DNA of 64,000 nt, from contig NZ_FOQD01000015.1 in assembly GCF_900113665.1 (NCBI RefSeq), positions 124,001-188,000 on the forward strand, given 5' to 3'. Shown in pieces: positions 41,389 through 49,731 of the stretch. The stretch's first letter is position 1; the number at the start of each line of letters is the position of its first letter. The translations under genes and the position numbers were made by a program. This stretch comes from Planctomicrobium piriforme (GTDB lineage Bacteria > Planctomycetota > Planctomycetia > Planctomycetales > Planctomycetaceae). Below the pieces are notes generated by a model that was not told the DNA's origin, did not search any database, and worked only from the letters and a program-made list of their open reading frames with translations.

Positions 41389-42702
41389 ATGGCCGAGTTC
41401 TTTCCCGATGTCCCGAAGATCCAGTTCGAAGGCCCCAAGAGCAAGAACGACCTGGCGTTCAAGCACTACAATCCCGAGGAGCAGGTCGAAGGGCAGTCGA
41501 TGAAAGACCTGTTCCGCTTCAGCGTGGCCTACTGGCACACGTTCCGCGGAACCGGCAGCGATCCGTTCGGCGCCCCCACGCTCAAACGCCCCTGGGATGA
41601 CGGGACCGATTCCGTCGAGAACGCTTTGAAACGCGTCGACGTTGCCTTCGAATTCATGACGAAGCTCGGCGCCGAATTCTATTGCTTCCACGACCGCGAC
41701 GTGGCCCCCGAAGCCCCGACGCTGAAACAGGCGAACGCCAATCTCGACAAGGTCGTCGCCAAGCTGAAAGACAAGCAGAAAGAAACCGGCGTCAAGCTGC
41801 TGTGGGGGACCGCCAACCTGTTCAGTCATCCCCGCTACCTGCACGGGGCCGCCACGAGCTGCAACGCCGATGTCTTCGCCTACGCCGCCGCTCAGGTGAA
41901 GAAGGCCATCGAAGTTACCTACGAACTGGGGGGCGAGAACTATGTGTTCTGGGGGGGCCGTGAAGGGTACACCAACCTCTTCAACACCGACCTCAACCGC
42001 GAACTCGCCCATCTGGCGAAGTTCATGCACATGGCCCACGACCATGCCAAAGCCATCGGCTTCAAAGGCCAGTTCCTGTTCGAACCCAAGCCCAAAGAGC
42101 CGACCAAGCACCAGTATGACTTCGACGCCGCCGCATGCCTGAACTTCATCGGCCGCAACGGGCTCGATGGCGTCATCAAACTGAACCTCGAAGCGAACCA
42201 TGCCACGCTCGCCGGGCATTCATTCATGCACGAGCTGGAATACGCCCGTATTCACAATGCACTTGGCTCGATCGACGCCAACACCGGCGACCTCCTGCTC
42301 GGCTGGGATACCGACCAGTTCCCCACCGATATCTATCTCACGACCCAGATCATGCTGGTCATCCTCGAACAAGGGGGCCTGAAGCCAGGCGGAACGAACT
42401 TCGACGCCAAAGTCCGCCGCGAAAGCTTCGACCCGGTCGATCTGTTTCACGCCCATATCGGCGGGATGGACGCCTTCGCCCGCGGCGCCAAAATCGCCGC
42501 CGCAATCCGCAAGGACGGCATCCTGCCAGAGTTCGTCAAAACCCGCTACGCCAGCTACGACTCAGGCATCGGCCAGAAGATTGACACTGGCAAAGCCAGC
42601 TTCGCGGAGCTGGAAAAGTACATGCTGGAAAAAGGGGAAGCCGCCCCGAACACCAGCGGCCGCCAGGAATGGATCGAGAATCTGATCAATCAGTATGTCT
42701 GA
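41389..42702 (+). CDS. xylA: Xylose isomerase
   Basis: A 437-residue enzyme of class II xylose isomerases. Active-site motifs: FYCFHDRDVAPE (catalytic His and Asp), LWGTANLFSHPRYLHGA, YVFWGGREGY, FLFEPKPKEPTKHQYDFD (metal Glu and Lys), LNLEANHATLAGHSFMHEL and GWDTDQFPTD (metal ligands). It converts D-xylose to D-xylulose and often D-glucose to D-fructose. No xylulokinase gene is next to it. Length and motifs are normal. A long hairpin follows the stop codon. Confidence 0.97.
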   Translation: MAEFFPDVPKIQFEGPKSKNDLAFKHYNPEEQVEGQSMKDLFRFSVAYWHTFRGTGSDPFGAPTLKRPWDDGTDSVENALKRVDVAFEFMTKLGAEFYCFHDRDVAPEAPTLKQANANLDKVVAKLKDKQKETGVKLLWGTANLFSHPRYLHGAATSCNADVFAYAAAQVKKAIEVTYELGGENYVFWGGREGYTNLFNTDLNRELAHLAKFMHMAHDHAKAIGFKGQFLFEPKPKEPTKHQYDFDAAACLNFIGRNGLDGVIKLNLEANHATLAGHSFMHELEYARIHNALGSIDANTGDLLLGWDTDQFPTDIYLTTQIMLVILEQGGLKPGGTNFDAKVRRESFDPVDLFHAHIGGMDAFARGAKIAAAIRKDGILPEFVKTRYASYDSGIGQKIDTGKASFAELEKYMLEKGEAAPNTSGRQEWIENLINQYV

Positions 42703-42716
42703 TTGCGGCGCCGTTG

Positions 42717-42760
42717 AAGGTTGATGGTTGAAGGGGATATTTCCCAAGACCATCAACCTT
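42717..42760. terminator. Hairpin after xylA, possible terminator
   Basis: AAGGTTGATGGT (42717-42728) and ACCATCAACCTT (42749-42760) form a perfect 12-bp stem; the 20-base loop can pair further (GGGGA with TCCC). There is no strong T-run, so termination is uncertain. The next gene starts only 22 bases later. Confidence 0.55.
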
Positions 42761-42781
42761 AAACAATTGAGAGAACATGCC

Positions 42782-43048
42782 ATGAACGAGGATCTCAATC
42801 GGTTGCGGGTGACCATGGAGCAAATGGAACGTCTGTTGCTCGCGCTGAATGACCTCAAGGAAAACGTACTGCCCAAAGACCCCGGTCTGTTTGCCACGAT
42901 GGCGGAAGGGCCTCTGGAGGATCTCGAACGACTGCGAAAGGAAGTGCAGGAGACACCAACCTTGGACGATGTCTATGCGATTCTCAATCGGCGGCATTCT
43001 TCGGGAAAACATGATCAGGCCGAGCGGCACAACGAACATCAGCCGTGA
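42782..43048 (+). CDS. Hypothetical protein, 88 aa
   Basis: Not recognised. A small helical and charged protein (DLNRLRVTMEQMERLLLALND, LKENVLPKDPGLFATMAEGP, DLERLRKEVQE) with heptad-like leucines, suggesting a coiled coil. No membrane segment. It follows xylA by 80 bases, with a hairpin in between. The ATG at 42782 was chosen since the upstream frame start at 42728 lies in the hairpin. Confidence 0.6.
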   Translation: MNEDLNRLRVTMEQMERLLLALNDLKENVLPKDPGLFATMAEGPLEDLERLRKEVQETPTLDDVYAILNRRHSSGKHDQAERHNEHQP

Positions 43049-43154
43049 AACCGGACTCCTGAACCCACTCGATCCTACACATTTCCAGGCTGCCGGCTTC
43101 AAGGTGCTGTTTTGATGTGACGACTTTCGCGATGCGCTCTTGAGGATATTTCGC

Positions 43155-45587
43155 ATGTCCACCGCCCGTATGCTTTCATTCGGCCTGCTTGCCACGACTT
43201 TTCTCGCCTGTTCTCTCTCGGCTGACGAATCGCCCCGCATGATCAGCGGCATCGATCCTCAACTCGCCTACTTCAATGACGAAGGGGAATGCGGCACTGG
43301 GGCGGTCGTGCCGTGGGCGGATCGGTTATGGGTCATCACCTATGCCCCGCACAAACCGCAAGGCTCCAGCGACAAGCTCTACGAGATCACCGCCGATCAT
43401 CAGTTGATCGTCCGGCCGGAGAGCATCGGCGGCACGCCGGCCAACCGGATGATTCATCCGGAATCAAAGCAGCTCTTTATCGGCCCGTATGTCATCGATG
43501 GACAGTGCAAGGTTCGGGTCATCCCCCCCTCGGCGATGTACGGGCGGCTCACCGGCAATGCCCGGCACCTGATCGACCCCGCCCACAAGATCTACTTCGC
43601 CACCATGGAAGAAGGGATCTATGAGGTCGACGTCAATACGCTCGCCGTCACGGAACTCTGGACTGACGAACAGCGGAAGAACGGCCGTCATGCCGACTTG
43701 CCTGGCTATCACGGTAAAGGGCTCTATTCCTCACAAGGCCAGCTTGTCTATGCGAACAACGGCGAACACGGTGACAAGGCCCTGAGCCGGCCGGAGATTC
43801 CCAGCGGCGTCCTCGCCTCTTGGAATGGTCATGCCGATGCCTGGCACATCGTCCGTCGCAACCAGTTCACCGAAGTCACCGGCCCCGGCGGCATTCACGG
43901 CAATTCCGATCCGGAACACGATCCCGTCTGGTCGATCGGCTGGGATCATCGCTCGCTGCTGCTCGCGGTGTTCGATCATGAGAAATGGCACTTCTATCGT
44001 CTGCCCAAAAGCAGTCACTCTTACGATGGCGCTCACGGGTGGAACACCGAATGGCCCCGCATTCGCGAGATCGGTGAAGATGACTTGCTCATGACCATGC
44101 ATGGCGCGTTCTGGCGATTCCCCAAAACGTTCGCCGCCACGAACTCGGCTGGGATCTCCCCCCGCAGCAACTATCTCAAAGTCGTCGGAGACTTCTGTCG
44201 TTGGGGAGACGATGTCGTTCTCGGCTGCGACGATGCCGCCCACAGTGAGTTTCTCAACAAGCGAAAACTCAAAGGGCACACCATTCCCGCCGGGCAGTCG
44301 CAGTCCAACCTCCAGTTTCTCAAACCGGCACAGCTCGATCACATCGGCCCGATCATCGGCCGCGGCGCGGTCTGGTTGAAAGAAGAGGTCACGAAAGACA
44401 CCCCCAGTGATCCCTATCTCTTCAAAGGGTACGATCGCCGAACGCTGCACGTTTCCCACAAGAACAACGCACCCCTCGCGTTCACCATCGAGGTCGATGA
44501 AAAAGGGAACGGCGAATGGCAGAAGCTCCGCAACGTCACCGTCCCGGTCGAAAACGGCCTGTGGATTGATTTCCCCGCCGCCGAAACCGCAGCCTGGGTC
44601 CGTCTAATCCCGGTTGAAAACGGGAAGTCCGTCACAGCTTTCTTTCAGTACGCTAATCGCGACGACCGCTCGACGACCCCTGACCCGATGTTCGACGCCA
44701 TCGCGCGTGCCGGTAACAAGAACGTCACTGGCGGCCTGCTGCATGCCAGGGGTGAGAACTTCCGCACGCTGCGATTCGTCGCCCGTGACGCCAACGGCGA
44801 AATCGGCGGCTACGACCTCGACGCTCAGTTAAAGCTCAAACGCATCGATGACGCGGCCGGCGTCAATTACGTCAAAGAGAAACTCTCAATCCCTCAAAAC
44901 GTGATCGAGATCGACAACGCCTCGGTCCTTTACATCGACGAAGCCCGCCGACGCTGGCGGTTCCCAAAAGGCGACGCGGCGCTGTCCGAACCCGGTCCGC
45001 TCGGGCCAGAACGAGTCTGCCGCGAAGTCTGCACCGAACGCGACCTCTTAAACATCGCCGGGACGTTCTATGAATTGCCGGCGGAGAACGCTGGTGGCGT
45101 CTCGCGACTGCGGCCTGTCGCCACCCACAACCGCCGCATCTCCGATTTCACCTCCTATCGCGGACTGCTGGTGCTGAGCGGTCTCTCGACCGGCTCGGAA
45201 CCGAACGAACACGTCATTTCTTCTGACGACGGCAAATGCTCGCTCTGGGTGGGAGGCGTGGATGACCTCTGGAAATTCGGCAAACCCCGTGGAACCGGCG
45301 GCCCCTGGAATGATTCCCTCGTTCAGGCAGGCGTCCCCAGCGACCCGTACTTGATGACCGGCTATGACCGCAAACGCCTGCAATTAAGCCACACCGGCCA
45401 ATCAGCAGTCAGCTTTACGGTCGAAGCCGACTTCACCGGCCTGGGCGACTGGGTTCCCTGGCACCAATTGGTCGTCTCGCCCGGCCAGACCATGGACTAC
45501 GAGTTCCCCGAAGCATTCAACTGCGACTGGATCCGCGTGGTCCCGTCGGCATCGCTCGTCGCTACAGCGACGTTCATCTACGATTGA
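43155..45587 (+). CDS. Large secreted protein with duplicated C-terminal domain, function unknown
   Basis: An 810-residue exported protein. The signal peptide is LSFGLLATTFLACSLSADES. The N-terminal 380 residues have a beta-propeller-like repeat pattern (VVPWADRLWVITYAP, DKLYEITADHQLIVRP, IYFATMEEGIYEVDVNTL, LLMTMHGAFWRFPKTF). Two copies of a roughly 90-residue domain follow, at about 415 and 728, both beginning SDPYL-x-x-GYDR and containing L-x-L/V-SH then FT-x-E-x-D-x-x-G-x-GxW. The domain may bind a carbohydrate but I do not recognise it. GAGGA lies 9 bases before the ATG at 43155. Confidence 0.75.
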   Translation: MSTARMLSFGLLATTFLACSLSADESPRMISGIDPQLAYFNDEGECGTGAVVPWADRLWVITYAPHKPQGSSDKLYEITADHQLIVRPESIGGTPANRMIHPESKQLFIGPYVIDGQCKVRVIPPSAMYGRLTGNARHLIDPAHKIYFATMEEGIYEVDVNTLAVTELWTDEQRKNGRHADLPGYHGKGLYSSQGQLVYANNGEHGDKALSRPEIPSGVLASWNGHADAWHIVRRNQFTEVTGPGGIHGNSDPEHDPVWSIGWDHRSLLLAVFDHEKWHFYRLPKSSHSYDGAHGWNTEWPRIREIGEDDLLMTMHGAFWRFPKTFAATNSAGISPRSNYLKVVGDFCRWGDDVVLGCDDAAHSEFLNKRKLKGHTIPAGQSQSNLQFLKPAQLDHIGPIIGRGAVWLKEEVTKDTPSDPYLFKGYDRRTLHVSHKNNAPLAFTIEVDEKGNGEWQKLRNVTVPVENGLWIDFPAAETAAWVRLIPVENGKSVTAFFQYANRDDRSTTPDPMFDAIARAGNKNVTGGLLHARGENFRTLRFVARDANGEIGGYDLDAQLKLKRIDDAAGVNYVKEKLSIPQNVIEIDNASVLYIDEARRRWRFPKGDAALSEPGPLGPERVCREVCTERDLLNIAGTFYELPAENAGGVSRLRPVATHNRRISDFTSYRGLLVLSGLSTGSEPNEHVISSDDGKCSLWVGGVDDLWKFGKPRGTGGPWNDSLVQAGVPSDPYLMTGYDRKRLQLSHTGQSAVSFTVEADFTGLGDWVPWHQLVVSPGQTMDYEFPEAFNCDWIRVVPSASLVATATFIYD

Positions 45588-45667
45588 ACCGGGCGGTATA
45601 AATCCACCGCTCCAACTGGCACAGACACTTCTGAATGCGCCCGTTCGCAACGCATCGCTTGCCGCGT

Positions 45668-47257
45668 TCATTCCGTCAATCGCTGCCCTTCCGCCGGCTC
45701 ATCCAGCTCATCGTCTTCATTCAGGTTAACGCCCATCTCCGCCAGTTCCTCTGTGAGTTCCACAAGGTCTTCAGGATCAATGTTCTGACTGTCGCGATAC
45801 TGCAGCGCCTCAGGCTCCGCAACATAATCCACTTGACCGTGATGCTTGACGACGGCATCCAGAAGGAGCTGCAGGTCAATCCTGAAGTACTCTTTCCGGA
45901 GATTGACTCGATTGACGCGGTACCTGGTGAGTTCCCGGTGCAGCGCATTTTCGAGCGATGGTGCATCTGTGCAGGAAATCATGGCATGCACATCGAATGG
46001 AAACGGGACGCTGGCGTCACCCAATTCCCTGACACGATCCTGAGGATCTTCACGGCGAGTCATGCCCACCTTGAAGACATCCGGGCCAAACGATCCCAGG
46101 TTCGACAGAATGTAAACATGCCCCACCTTGGTAATCTGAGCCAAAGATTTCGCTCTTTCCGATTTGGCTTGCGCGTCCGCCAACTGGCGTTTCAGTTCTT
46201 CCACTTCCTGCGAATGAACTCCTTCCTGCTCGGAAAGCACCTGAGCCAGTCGTTCGGCCAATTCGGCCTCTCGTTCTTCAGCCTCTCTGGCTTCTTGCTC
46301 GCGCTGTTCCTGCAACTTCAGATTTCTCGCCTCTTCAATTGCCTGCTGCCTGATTCGCTTCTGTTCATCTTTCAAAGCCTGTTCCCGGACTTTCAGTCGA
46401 TAAGATTCTTTGAGACCCTCTAACGATTCTGATCTCAATCTATCGGGCAGCGGGTAGCCGACGCGTTCGACGAAGTCAAAGGTCTTCGCCAAAGCTGTTT
46501 TCTGACGCTGGTAACTCTCGGGATCGGCTCGCAATTTCGAAGATGCATTTTTCAAGTTGTCTGCAATGATGCGAGCAGCCACCGCGAACATTCTCTGTTC
46601 CACATTCGCAACGGTCTCCGATGCGCGCTTGTCGACCAGGCTTGCCCTTTGCTGTTCGCGAATCGCCAGTTCCGTAGCAGATGCCTTCTGGCGCTCCGCT
46701 TCAGCAATTTCGGCTTTGGCCGTTTGGCGACACCGGAAGATTTCGCTGTCGGCAGCCCTTCGGTATGCAGACGACTCCGCATCAATTTTCTTGAAATAAT
46801 GAGCAATCCGTTGGTTGCCAGTTGAAAGCAGGTTCTGATACCGCAGCGTCAATTCACTGCATCGAGTCTGCAGGGTGACTGCTAAAGCAGCCGTCTCTGC
46901 GTGATGTTTCAGCCGGTGCTCTGCGGATTGAGCCTCAGCATGGCGGATGAAACCGAAAATTCCGAACCCGAGTGACGCCAACGCACAGGCCACGGCCACG
47001 ACGGCCGACGACCAGAATCCTAAAAGCGCAGTCAGCGCAAGTATTCCGGTGCTAAGCAGCAATAATGCGGTCCGAGGATTGGACCACAAATCACTTTGCG
47101 GCGGCTCTGGCACGGAATCGACTGGTGGAAGTTCCTTGTAGTTATAGAACCAGACAACTGATCCACATCGTGGACATGCCTTCTTCTCTTCCGCCTCAAA
47201 AGACAGCTTCGCCTTACACTTCGGACAAATCCGAAGCGAGTCATCGAATTCGTACAT
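45668..47257 (-). CDS. Membrane-anchored zinc-ribbon/coiled-coil GIY-YIG-domain protein
   Basis: A 529-residue protein with an unusual order of parts: a zinc ribbon (CPKC at 11-14, CPRC at 28-31), two adjacent membrane helices (LLLLSTGILALTALLGFW, AVVAVACALASLGFGIFGFI, residues about 63-105), a long Ala/Glu/Gln-rich coiled coil (residues about 110-375), and a C-terminal GIY-YIG nuclease-like domain of the T5orf172/DUF4041 type (HVYILSNLGSFGPDVFKVGM, then TRREDPQDRVRELG, SLENALHRELTRYRVNRVNL, EYFRIDL). Family knowledge: DUF4041-GIY-YIG proteins are found in phages and mobile elements; a membrane-tethered version is not one I know. The conserved Tyr of VYIL, Gly/Met of KVGM, Arg and Glu are present, so nuclease activity is plausible. 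No partner gene; tRNA gene downstream on the opposite strand. Confidence 0.8.
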   Translation of the reverse strand: MYEFDDSLRICPKCKAKLSFEAEEKKACPRCGSVVWFYNYKELPPVDSVPEPPQSDLWSNPRTALLLLSTGILALTALLGFWSSAVVAVACALASLGFGIFGFIRHAEAQSAEHRLKHHAETAALAVTLQTRCSELTLRYQNLLSTGNQRIAHYFKKIDAESSAYRRAADSEIFRCRQTAKAEIAEAERQKASATELAIREQQRASLVDKRASETVANVEQRMFAVAARIIADNLKNASSKLRADPESYQRQKTALAKTFDFVERVGYPLPDRLRSESLEGLKESYRLKVREQALKDEQKRIRQQAIEEARNLKLQEQREQEAREAEEREAELAERLAQVLSEQEGVHSQEVEELKRQLADAQAKSERAKSLAQITKVGHVYILSNLGSFGPDVFKVGMTRREDPQDRVRELGDASVPFPFDVHAMISCTDAPSLENALHRELTRYRVNRVNLRKEYFRIDLQLLLDAVVKHHGQVDYVAEPEALQYRDSQNIDPEDLVELTEELAEMGVNLNEDDELDEPAEGQRLTE

Positions 47258-47545
47258 GCCCTACGACCCGATCAAGTTCGATTTCAAGGAGCAAGAAGGT
47301 CTCTTCTCGAAAACACAATCCCCGAAAGCCTGCGCTCCAACTCTGCAATGGGGCTTCAACGCTCGTCAATCTCAAAGACAGTCTTTTCTTCGTCGACGCT
47401 CGTGAACCATATGATTTCTCACAGCAAACGCCCGACATGAACTCCGCTTGCAGATCCTGGCTCCAACATTGATACTTCAGTGCTTCCTGCAGGCTGGAGT
47501 TTCCGAACCACTCCATGTCCTGTTTCAACTGTTTGTGAATTGGAA
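47258..47545. other. Non-coding stretch between GIY-YIG gene and the repeat/tRNA
   Basis: Part of a 363-base gap. Apart from the family-A repeat (47546-47584) I see no conserved gene, tRNA or hairpin. An antisense open frame here has no homologue-like motifs. Confidence 0.4.
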
Positions 47546-47584
47546 TTTGTTTCGAATTTCGTGCTTCGTATTTGGAATTTCGAG
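47546..47584. repeat. AT-rich dispersed repeat, family A copy 4
   Basis: TTTGTTTCGAATTTCGTGCT then TCGTATTTGGAATTTCGAG; closely matches copy 2 at 7315-7354. It lies 37 bases before the tRNA (CAT) gene. Confidence 0.75.
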
Positions 47585-47620
47585 AGCGATTGCGTCACTC
47601 TCGAATCCCGCACGATTCCA

Positions 47621-47694
47621 GGGGCCGTAGCTCAATCGGTTAGAGCAGTGGACTCATAATCCATTGGTTCTCGGTTCAAGTCCGAGCGGCCCCA
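47621..47694 (+). tRNA. tRNA with CAT anticodon (Met or Ile2)
   Basis: Acceptor GGGGCCG pairs with CGGCCCC (discriminator A), D-arm with GCTCAATCGGTTAGAGC, anticodon arm TGGAC-TCATAAT-CCA giving CAT, T-arm CTCGG-TTCAAGT-CCGAG. CAT can belong to elongator Met or to Ile2 whose wobble C becomes lysidine; the sequence does not decide between them. It is not an initiator tRNA, because there is no row of three G-C pairs in the anticodon stem. CCA is not clearly encoded. Confidence 0.93.
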
Positions 47695-47734
47695 TTCTTT
47701 TTCGACGCTGGTTCCATCCTTCTGGTTGACCCTC

Positions 47735-48244
47735 ATGTCCCAAGATCACGCGTCGCTGCCGCCCTCTGGTCAACGAACATCTCTCCCCGTCTGGCTCGGG
47801 CTGCCGGCCTGGGTTGTCGTGTCGTTTCTCCCTTCGCTGACCGGCCTCTTTTTCATGCCTGGCGAATGGTACAAGACCCTGCAGCGCCCGGAACTGGCTC
47901 CCCCGAACTGGGTTTTCGCGCCGGTCTGGACGACCCTTTATTTCCTGATGGGCGTTTCCGCGTGGCTCGTCTGGCGTCAGGTCGGCTGGAGCCGCGGCAA
48001 GGTGCCGCTCTCGCTGTTTCTATGCCAATTGGTCGTCAACGGGCTCTGGACATGGCTCTTCTTTGGACTGCATGAAATCGGCATCGCCCTGCTCGACCTG
48101 TTATTGATGATCGTCCTCGTCGCGCTGACGATCGCCGCCTTCTGGAAGATCTCCCGGCCAGCCGCAGTGCTGCTGCTCCCCTACCTCGCCTGGATCAGCT
48201 TCGCCGGCTACCTGAACTTCGCCTTCTGGCAGCTCAACCGGTAG
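47735..48244 (+). CDS. tspO: TspO/MBR-family tryptophan-rich sensory protein
   Basis: A 169-residue five-helix membrane protein. Family motifs: LTGLFFMPGEWYKTLQRPEL, APPNWVFAPVWTTLYFLMGVSAWLVW (the signature PPNWVFAPVWT-x-LY-x-LMG), NGLWTWLFFGLHEIGIALLD, and LPYLAWISFAGYLNFAFWQLN. TspO proteins bind porphyrins and act as sensors or transporters. Start at the ATG 47735; an upstream TTG at 47726 is also in frame. Confidence 0.95.
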   Translation: MSQDHASLPPSGQRTSLPVWLGLPAWVVVSFLPSLTGLFFMPGEWYKTLQRPELAPPNWVFAPVWTTLYFLMGVSAWLVWRQVGWSRGKVPLSLFLCQLVVNGLWTWLFFGLHEIGIALLDLLLMIVLVALTIAAFWKISRPAAVLLLPYLAWISFAGYLNFAFWQLNR

Positions 48245-48262
48245 CGACCATTCAGAAGTTCC

Positions 48263-48349
48263 GAGTTATCAGTCATCAGTTTTCAGTTCAGAGACCAGAA
48301 GAAATCCCGACTTACGACTGTTTTCGCCTTCAAACTGACAACTGTTAAC
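48263..48349. repeat. GTTATCAGTCATCAGTTTTC-type dispersed palindrome (family D)
   Basis: GTTATCAGTCATCAGTTTTC at the left and AAACTGACAACTGTTAAC at the right are imperfect reverse complements about 50 bases apart, between tspO and the PP2C gene. This TCAGTTTTCAGT motif is a frequent small palindrome in bacterial intergenic DNA (general knowledge). It could also form part of a convergent terminator. Confidence 0.65.
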
Positions 48350-48358
48350 ACTCTCCCG

Positions 48359-49621
48359 TCACCCGCATTCGATCACCATGGCCGTCGCGTTGTCCCGGCC
48401 ATCAGCAGCGACCGCCGCTTCCACGATCCGCTTGGCAGGCGGTTCGCCGATGAGTTTCCCCTGCGGAAACCGGATCAAGTCTTCCAGCGAGTGTTCCCAC
48501 AACCCTTCAATCACGCCGTCGGTGCAGAGCAGCAGACGGTCGCCCGGCGCGAGTTTCATTTCGCCAATCTGAGGAACGACGTACCGGTTTCCTGCCCCCA
48601 GTGCCTGTGAAAGCACGTTCTTCCGTGGATGCTGACGGGCCTCTCGCTCGTTGAGCTCTCCTTTTCGCTTGAGCCAGCCGACATGCGTGTCGTCGTGCGT
48701 CAGTTGCTTCAGGCCGCCCCCCTGCGGCAACAGGTAGATCCGACTGTCGCCGATGTGCCCGAAGTAGAAACGGTCTTCCACAAACCACGCCAGACTCAGC
48801 GTGGCCCCCATGTTCTTGCCCTCGTCATAGCTGTTCCCCAGCACGGTCAACTGGCGGTGAATCCCCAGAAACAACTCGCGAATGCAGTCGCGAATCCCGC
48901 CCGCTTGATGCTTCAGTTTCAGGTGATACCGTTGCGGCATGAGTCGGGTAATGTTGTCGATCGCGAACTTGCTCGCGAACTCGCCGGAACGTTCGCCGCC
49001 CATGCCGTCGCTGACCGCGAACACATAGTCGAAGCCGTCAATCGACGACTGCCCGTTCGCGGCGAGGTAGTTGAACTCCCCCTGATTGAAGGCCACGCCC
49101 AGAAACTCATCTTCGTTATTGGGCCGCACCTTGCCTGCATGCCGGTATCCGGACCACTTCATCCGCGTCGGCACGGCCGGCACGATGAACTCGTCCGCAT
49201 TGATCGGCCCGGTCACCACAGGGATCGGAGGCGGCGCCGCCACGCTGCTGTCGAGAATGGTCGCGAACTCAAAGTCGATCAGACAGAACCGCCCGTCGCG
49301 CGAACGATAGGTGATGTTCTGCAAAGTCGGATCGTCGTGACGAACTCCGTACGTCTCGAGTTCGGCAAAGATCGCCTTGAGTTTATCGTCATCCATGCGA
49401 TCCACTCGGGCTCCGCAGTTGGTGGTGACCAGCTCCAGCTTGTCCACGTCATAGCTGAGCACGCGCGGCACGAACTCGCAGCCCCGTTCTTCAAGATACT
49501 GCAGCACGCGCAGCTCATTGTCGAACCGCTCTTTGGCAAAGCGGTGACGAAAGTATTTGTGCACGGTGCCGTCATAGCCAATTTTGACCAGTGCCCGCGC
49601 TGTATCCTTGCCTTCTTCCAT
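48359..49621 (-). CDS. Kinase-like domain fused to PP2C phosphatase
   Basis: A 420-residue protein. Residues 1-150 are a small kinase-like/RIO-type domain (ALVKIGYDGTVHKYFRHRFA, FDNELRVLQYLEERGCEFVP, TYGVRHDDPTLQNITY with the HDD...N catalytic loop, FCLIDFEFA with the DFE metal motif). A linker joins it to a PP2C phosphatase domain from about residue 155 (YRHAGKVRPNNEDEFLGVAF, VFAVSDGMGGERSGEFASKF, ATLSLAWFVEDRFYFGHIGD, LCTDGVIEGLWEHSLEDL, GRDNATAMVIECG). All PP2C metal aspartates are visible. A kinase and its antagonistic phosphatase in one chain is uncommon. Start: ATG 49621, with a GTG at 49630 also in frame. No operon partner; the POTRA-domain gene is upstream on the same strand. Confidence 0.82.
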   Translation of the reverse strand: MEEGKDTARALVKIGYDGTVHKYFRHRFAKERFDNELRVLQYLEERGCEFVPRVLSYDVDKLELVTTNCGARVDRMDDDKLKAIFAELETYGVRHDDPTLQNITYRSRDGRFCLIDFEFATILDSSVAAPPPIPVVTGPINADEFIVPAVPTRMKWSGYRHAGKVRPNNEDEFLGVAFNQGEFNYLAANGQSSIDGFDYVFAVSDGMGGERSGEFASKFAIDNITRLMPQRYHLKLKHQAGGIRDCIRELFLGIHRQLTVLGNSYDEGKNMGATLSLAWFVEDRFYFGHIGDSRIYLLPQGGGLKQLTHDDTHVGWLKRKGELNEREARQHPRKNVLSQALGAGNRYVVPQIGEMKLAPGDRLLLCTDGVIEGLWEHSLEDLIRFPQGKLIGEPPAKRIVEAAVAADGRDNATAMVIECG

Positions 49622-49731
49622 GCAACACACTCACTTCGATTGAGAACTGCCTTAGAACCCCTCATGGTGGAGGGTTCAGTGAGAGTGTCAAGCGAAAGAA
49701 CGGAGTTGAGACGAAAGACCAGTGGCGATCA

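Noticed and set aside
47241..47528. Minus-strand open frame of 95 codons before the GIY-YIG gene.
   Set aside because: Overlaps the start of the GIY-YIG gene in another frame and looks like random coding of intergenic DNA.
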